Assembly: GCA_001797815.1 (NCBI GenBank)
Contig: MGQK01000106.1
Span: 74,242 to 97,527 of the forward strand
Length of the DNA stretch: 23,286 bases
Direction of reading: 5' to 3'
Origin: Deltaproteobacteria bacterium RBG_13_61_14
GTDB taxonomy: Bacteria > RBG-13-61-14
Positions 22,911-23,286 of this stretch are shown in pieces. The notes beneath the pieces are model-generated. The model was not told the DNA's origin and did not search any database. It saw nothing but the letters and a program-made list of their open reading frames with translations. Position 1 is the stretch's first letter; every line of letters begins with the position of its first letter. A program made the translations under genes and the position numbers.

Positions 22911-23286
22911 TGGAGACGCCTGCCTCAGCTTCGAGTTCCGAGCCGATCTTAACCTGGGCCGCACAGAACCTGGGACAACCCTTTGAGAAACTGACCGCCA
23001 TCGCGCGCCGGCTCTCGAACGGAGAATCCCTTTCCCCGGCCGAGGCCCTGGCCCGGCTCCCGGGCACGCCTTTCCAGGCGGACGGGCGCGTGCTTTTCCC
23101 GCTGCTGCGGGACGCCATGTCGCTCGTGGCCTTTGAGCCGGCCGACTGCTGCATCCTGGTGCTCGACACGGCCCGCCAGACTATCCTCCGCGCGGTTCAT
23201 GCCCAAAGCCGCGACAACAACTACATTGATCTCGCGGAGATCGAAGTCAAGGAGTCCTGGAGCCGGGAGGCGCTCGCCATCCTCGG
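22910..23286 (+). CDS. Unrecognised protein, C-terminus beyond window
   Basis: The ATG at 22910 overlaps the preceding stop (TGATG), so translation is coupled. About 125 residues are visible: a helical N-terminus (ILTWAAQNLGQPFEKLTAIARRLSNGESLSPAEAL), then GRVLFPLLRDAMSLVAFEPADCCILVLDTARQ and AEIEVKESWSREALA. It is probably cytoplasmic; there is no signal peptide. The middle segment looks GAF- or sensor-like, but that is only an impression. It could be the start of a signalling protein. Confidence 0.6.
   Translation, partial: METPASASSSEPILTWAAQNLGQPFEKLTAIARRLSNGESLSPAEALARLPGTPFQADGRVLFPLLRDAMSLVAFEPADCCILVLDTARQTILRAVHAQSRDNNYIDLAEIEVKESWSREALAIL

Overview
The window is a GC-rich bacterial chromosome segment with genes mostly on the minus strand. 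It looks like an uncultivated Gram-negative, probably anaerobic or facultative lineage. The signs are several MtaA/CmuA-type (uroporphyrinogen-decarboxylase-fold) methyltransferases, a multi-cluster ferredoxin, a TatT-like periplasmic helical-repeat protein, a class A penicillin-binding protein with an OB-type insert, lipoproteins and a di-haem cytochrome c. The sequence alone does not fix the phylum. Several starts appear to be TTG.

Layout: (1) 1-5705 (-) is a probable operon of three intact URO-D-fold methyltransferase paralogs, a TatT-like protein, a fourth methyltransferase that is a deleted and frameshifted pseudogene, and the start of an AttH/CrtC/Svf1-like lipocalin-type protein running off the left edge. 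(2) 5757-5798 holds two overlapping, oppositely oriented promoters. They drive this operon leftward and a [4Fe-4S] protein (5896-6915) rightward. No corrinoid protein gene is visible, so the methyl carrier must be encoded elsewhere. (3) 6916-8412 is a decayed stretch: a weak small ORF, a frameshifted C39-peptidase-like remnant, an AT-rich non-coding segment, and a 3' fragment of a tRNA-Lys-like gene that resembles an integration scar. (4) 8413-13682 (-) is housekeeping: PBP1A, a CCA-adding enzyme/poly(A) polymerase-type nucleotidyltransferase, and a membrane-anchored SRPBCC-like protein. (5) 13759-18489 (-) holds parts of a ribose-type ABC importer, a periplasmic binding protein and a permease with no ATPase gene. 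They are separated by about 2.3 kb containing an AT-richer islet with two unrecognised overlapping membrane-protein genes and a DUF4258/YgiT toxin-antitoxin-like pair. A perfect 22-bp inverted repeat brackets the two-gene islet, and a HicBA pair lies directly upstream of the permease. (6) 18660-20124 (-) is a tightly coupled operon: di-haem cytochrome c, a small beta-rich protein and a phosphoribosyltransferase, with 4-nt start/stop overlaps. (7) 20274-23286 (+) is a divergent penicillin-acylase-family lipoprotein coupled to an unrecognised gene that continues past the right edge.

How it fits together: the left cluster most plausibly moves methyl groups from a small methylated substrate to a corrinoid protein or from a corrinoid to an acceptor, with the ferredoxin supplying electrons, for example for corrinoid reduction. 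This is inferred from families and neighbourhood. The 14.7-18.5 kb region reads as an ABC-importer locus invaded or rearranged by accessory DNA. All family calls come from reading motifs by eye; no database search was run.
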